Of a DNA stretch of 9,886 bases, positions 7,207 to 9,886 are shown in pieces. A model generated the notes under the pieces. It was given only the letters and a program-made list of their open reading frames with translations. It was not told the DNA's origin and did not search any database. The position numbers and the translations under genes are program-made. The stretch is from Euryarchaeota archaeon TMED132. Lineage in GTDB: Archaea > Thermoplasmatota > Poseidoniia > Poseidoniales > Poseidoniaceae. The stretch is from the NCBI GenBank assembly GCA_002172355.2, contig NHGH02000035.1:34941-44826 (forward strand), given 5' to 3'. Position 1 is the first letter of the stretch. Every line of letters begins with the position of its first letter.

Positions 7207-7286
7207 GCATCGCTTTCTAAAACAAAAACATCTACAAATCCTCAAAAGTAGTGGGTGTAAGGATACTCCGCGGGGGTGGGGAGAGT
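7207..7286 (+). promoter_or_regulatory. Leader of the Lhr gene with possible SD-masking hairpin
   Basis: This 80-bp gap contains an A-rich stretch after the surface protein stop. TTCTAAAAC near 7214-7222 is a weak box A candidate. The gap then turns abruptly G-rich (7270-7283). The purine-rich GTGGGGAGAGT directly precedes ATG at 7287 and contains a GGAG SD core at 7280-7283. ATACTC (7263-7268) is the exact reverse complement of GAGTAT (7283-7288), which includes the first two bases of the start codon. CTCC (7266-7269) can alternatively pair with the GGAG core. Either fold would hide the ribosome site. No clear terminator for the upstream gene is visible, so readthrough into the helicase gene is possible. 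Confidence 0.4.
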
Positions 7287-9886
7287 ATGTCAAATGTATT
7301 TTCCCAACTGCATCCAAGTCTTCAAAATTCACTAAATGAGAAAGGCTGGACTGCGACTCCAATTCAAGAGATGTCAATACCTGAAATCATCGAAGGTAAA
7401 GACCGACTATTGATTGCTCCAACCGGTTCTGGAAAGACACTTTCAGCTGTCCTTCCAATTATCCACAGGTGCTTAGATGAAAATTGGGAGCCACTCGCAG
7501 TATTATACATCACACCCCTTAGAGCCTTGAATCGTGATATTGATAGAAGACTTCACGATATTGCCGAATCTGTGGGGCTAAAAGTGGGTATTAGGCACGG
7601 AGATACTACTCAAAGTGAAAGAACTAGGCAGACTAGAAAGCCACCCCACATTTTAGTCACCACCCCTGAAACCTTTCAATTAATGTTTACCGGGAAAAAT
7701 TTGAGAAAACTATTGCAATCTGTCAGGGCTGTAATTATTGACGAAGTACACGATTTAGCCGCTAGTGAAAGAGGTTGGCAACTCTCGATTGGTCTTTCTA
7801 GATTAGAAGCCCTTTCTGGTAAGAAGGTACAAAGAATTGGTCTTTCTGCAACGGTAGGTAACCCATCTGAGGTTTCTAAGTGGCTATCTAACCACGATGG
7901 AGAACCAATTATTGCTACTGGACAAAGGACAACACAATTGATTGTAGATACTTCCTTGCCATTACATGAAGATGAAATTGGTGGAATGGAATTAGCCCTA
8001 CCCCCTAGAGCACATGCTACATTCAGAGAAATGATTGAAATTATTCGTGAAAGCCCTCCATGTTTGTTATTTGTAAATAGCAGAAATGATGCAGAAACTA
8101 TTGCTAATAGGTTACAAAAGATGGCACCAGATGTCAAAATAGGAGTACATCATGGTTCTCTAGCAACTCAAACCAGAGTTGATATGGAAGACCAATTACG
8201 CAAAGGAGAATTATCAGGTCTAGTTTGTACTTCAAGTTTAGAATTGGGAATAGATGTTGGGAAAATAAGTCGAATTATTCAGATAAAAAGCCCTCGTTCA
8301 GTTGACCGAATGTTACAGCGTGTTGGACGCGCAGACCATCGTTTAGGTGGTATTGGGGTCGGTAACCTCCTCGCATGGGATTGTGATGAAATATCAGAGT
8401 CAGCAGTCATTGCTGAAAAAGCAATGAAACATGAACTTGAACCAGTTGAATGGCGTAAATCACCCAAATCAGTTGTTGCTAATCAATTGGTGATGATGGC
8501 CCATTCTTTTGGCGCCTATCCAATTGATGAAGCTACTGAGATTTTGTCTAATACATCACAGTTTGAAGATTGGACAAGAGAAAAAACCGAGGCACTATTG
8601 ACCGTTTTATCTGATGGTTGGATACTTAGGTTTACTACTAATCCTGATGATTTACCATGGTACCGTTGGCCAAAAACAGTTTATCAATTAGCCAGAGAAC
8701 AAACTAAAGATATCGAATTACCCGAGGACAGACCATTATTTTCAGTGCCCGAGGAAGAGATTGACCCAAAATTAAAGCAAATTAAAGTGAAGGTGCCAAA
8801 AAAGTATCAGAAAGGCTGGTTTTCTACAGCTGGAAGAACAAGGCAATGGGTGACAAACCACCTTTCTATGATTCCAGATAAGCAATCATACAGAGTTAGG
8901 GATAGCGTGACTAGAAAGACCATCGGTTCAGTAGATGAAGCCTTTGTTTTATCACTAAATGATTCAGGAGAAGATGAAGATGGTACCACAAGAAGATTTG
9001 TTATCGCAGGTAGGACGTGGATGATTATTGACGCAGACCCTGAAAAATCAGAACTACTCGTTGTCCCAGTTTCAGATCAAGCAAAAGCCCCCCAATGGGT
9101 TGGAGAATTGCCTCCAGTTCCTCCTGACATCGCAAGAGATATCGGTCGATTAAGAGGATTGATCGCCGAGGAGTTTGAAATATATTCTTCGAAAAAGAAT
9201 GATTTTGAGCAGGAAATAGATGCAACACAGATTTTTGACCGTAGAAATACCACCGTCTCCGATTATCCATTGAATGATTATGCCTTAGGTATGCTTTGCG
9301 AAGAGATTGGAAATCATGTCGAGAAAACAGGTAGTCTACCAACCGATAGAAGAATCACTATCGAGGAAAGAAATGATGCCTTGATGGTAAACTCCTGTCA
9401 TGGTTCAAAAATCAATGAAACACTCGGACATCTTATTTTAGCCATGGCTTCTACAAAATCTGGATATTGGGGTAGATTGATTGTTGAACCAACAAGAATT
9501 GGTCTTCAAGCAAGCCAAGTAAAAGCTGAAGATATTGTTGGCTGGCTAAAAAACACACCACCTGAAGCTTTAGAAGGTATTCTAAGCGTAACTCTCCCCA
9601 ATTCAAGACAAGTAAGGTGGAGGTTTGCCCAAGTTGCCAAAACCTTTGGAATTCTTAGACATGGAATCGACCCTCGTAAAATAAATCTTCAAGGGCTATT
9701 AAAGAAATATCGAGGAACAATAGTAATGGAAGAAGTACTAGAAAAATTATTCTTTGAACGTATGGATTTGGAAGGAGCTAAAGATGTATTAAGGGCAATA
9801 CAATCAGACCTAATCAACATTGAATTAACCCCTTCAGGGCCTTTGGGTATATCCAGGCGCTCAAGTAGAGATTTACTATTGCCTAA
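7287..9886 (+). CDS. lhr: Lhr-family superfamily 2 DNA helicase (3' end outside window)
   Basis: ATP-dependent 3'-5' helicase/translocase family linked to DNA repair and replication-fork processing. 866 codons are visible with no stop. Motifs in order: TPIQ (24-27), Walker A APTGSGKT (44-51), motif Ia TPLRALN (76-82), TTPETF (125-130), Walker B DEVH (152-155), motif III SAT (187-189), CLLFVNSR (259-266), motif V TSSLELGID (315-323) and motif VI QRVGRADHR (344-352). Two RecA domains (about 1-400) are followed by the winged-helix part (about 400-550) and the Lhr-specific C-terminal region, with the conserved-looking NSCHGSKINETLGHLI. The archaeal Lhr core is around 850-950 residues, so probably only a short end is missing. 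ATG 7287 is chosen because of the adjacent SD. An in-frame GTG at 7251 is possible, and a TAA at 7218 limits extension. Motif VI has Asp where GRAGH or GRSGH is usual. The gene follows the surface protein by 80 bp and may have its own promoter. Confidence 0.93.
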   Translation, partial: MSNVFSQLHPSLQNSLNEKGWTATPIQEMSIPEIIEGKDRLLIAPTGSGKTLSAVLPIIHRCLDENWEPLAVLYITPLRALNRDIDRRLHDIAESVGLKVGIRHGDTTQSERTRQTRKPPHILVTTPETFQLMFTGKNLRKLLQSVRAVIIDEVHDLAASERGWQLSIGLSRLEALSGKKVQRIGLSATVGNPSEVSKWLSNHDGEPIIATGQRTTQLIVDTSLPLHEDEIGGMELALPPRAHATFREMIEIIRESPPCLLFVNSRNDAETIANRLQKMAPDVKIGVHHGSLATQTRVDMEDQLRKGELSGLVCTSSLELGIDVGKISRIIQIKSPRSVDRMLQRVGRADHRLGGIGVGNLLAWDCDEISESAVIAEKAMKHELEPVEWRKSPKSVVANQLVMMAHSFGAYPIDEATEILSNTSQFEDWTREKTEALLTVLSDGWILRFTTNPDDLPWYRWPKTVYQLAREQTKDIELPEDRPLFSVPEEEIDPKLKQIKVKVPKKYQKGWFSTAGRTRQWVTNHLSMIPDKQSYRVRDSVTRKTIGSVDEAFVLSLNDSGEDEDGTTRRFVIAGRTWMIIDADPEKSELLVVPVSDQAKAPQWVGELPPVPPDIARDIGRLRGLIAEEFEIYSSKKNDFEQEIDATQIFDRRNTTVSDYPLNDYALGMLCEEIGNHVEKTGSLPTDRRITIEERNDALMVNSCHGSKINETLGHLILAMASTKSGYWGRLIVEPTRIGLQASQVKAEDIVGWLKNTPPEALEGILSVTLPNSRQVRWRFAQVAKTFGILRHGIDPRKINLQGLLKKYRGTIVMEEVLEKLFFERMDLEGAKDVLRAIQSDLINIELTPSGPLGISRRSSRDLLLP

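Noticed and set aside
7115..7339. Plus-strand open frame with a Lys/Met-rich product across the surface protein end and the lhr start
   Set aside because: It is an out-of-frame reading of the GAA/GAT-rich acidic tail (giving Lys and Met), then the intergenic gap and lhr. It has no SD and no protein-like pattern.
7676..8137. 153-codon minus-strand open frame inside lhr
   Set aside because: It lies wholly opposite the RecA domains of lhr, whose motifs are all intact, and shows no start signal or family resemblance.
9025..9342. 105-codon minus-strand open frame opposite the lhr C-terminal part
   Set aside because: It is the antisense shadow of a well-supported helicase frame; its product has no recognisable pattern.

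Overview
The window (about 40% GC by eye) looks like archaeal genomic DNA, most likely from a marine planktonic euryarchaeon of the Poseidoniales/MGII or MGIII type. The evidence is an S26B-type signal peptidase with a Ser/His active site instead of Ser/Lys, an archaeal-type Lhr helicase, and a very long secreted Ser/Asp-rich protein with one C-terminal membrane anchor and a D/E-rich tail. TTG starts with strong Shine-Dalgarno (SD) matches also fit. The taxonomic call is an inference from gene style, not from a marker gene.

Layout: (1) positions 1-579, plus strand: the 3' part of a gene for a small RuvC/YqgF-like (RNase H fold) protein, open to the left edge. (2) positions 561-1988, minus strand: a two-gene operon of a 128-residue two-helix membrane protein of unknown function, followed after 9 bp by an enlarged signal peptidase I. 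The peptidase gene overlaps the plus-strand gene tail-to-tail by 19 bp, in a near-perfect palindrome that encodes the same five final residues on both strands. (3) positions 1989-2121: a divergent control region with a perfect 9-bp inverted repeat containing TATA-like sequence. (4) positions 2122-7206, plus strand: a 1694-residue secreted, membrane-anchored, multidomain surface protein, best started at a TTG with an excellent SD. (5) positions 7207-7286: a short gap ending in a possible hairpin over the SD and start codon of the next gene. (6) positions 7287-9886, plus strand: an Lhr-family DNA helicase running off the right edge.

The central block (two-helix protein, signal peptidase and divergent giant surface protein) can be read as an envelope locus: the peptidase removes Sec signal peptides, and the divergent neighbour carries one. 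The flanking genes are nucleic-acid enzymes (a resolvase-like protein and Lhr). No RNA genes, mobile elements or CRISPR arrays were seen. The least understood parts are the giant surface protein, the four-cysteine insertion in the signal peptidase and the two-helix protein.
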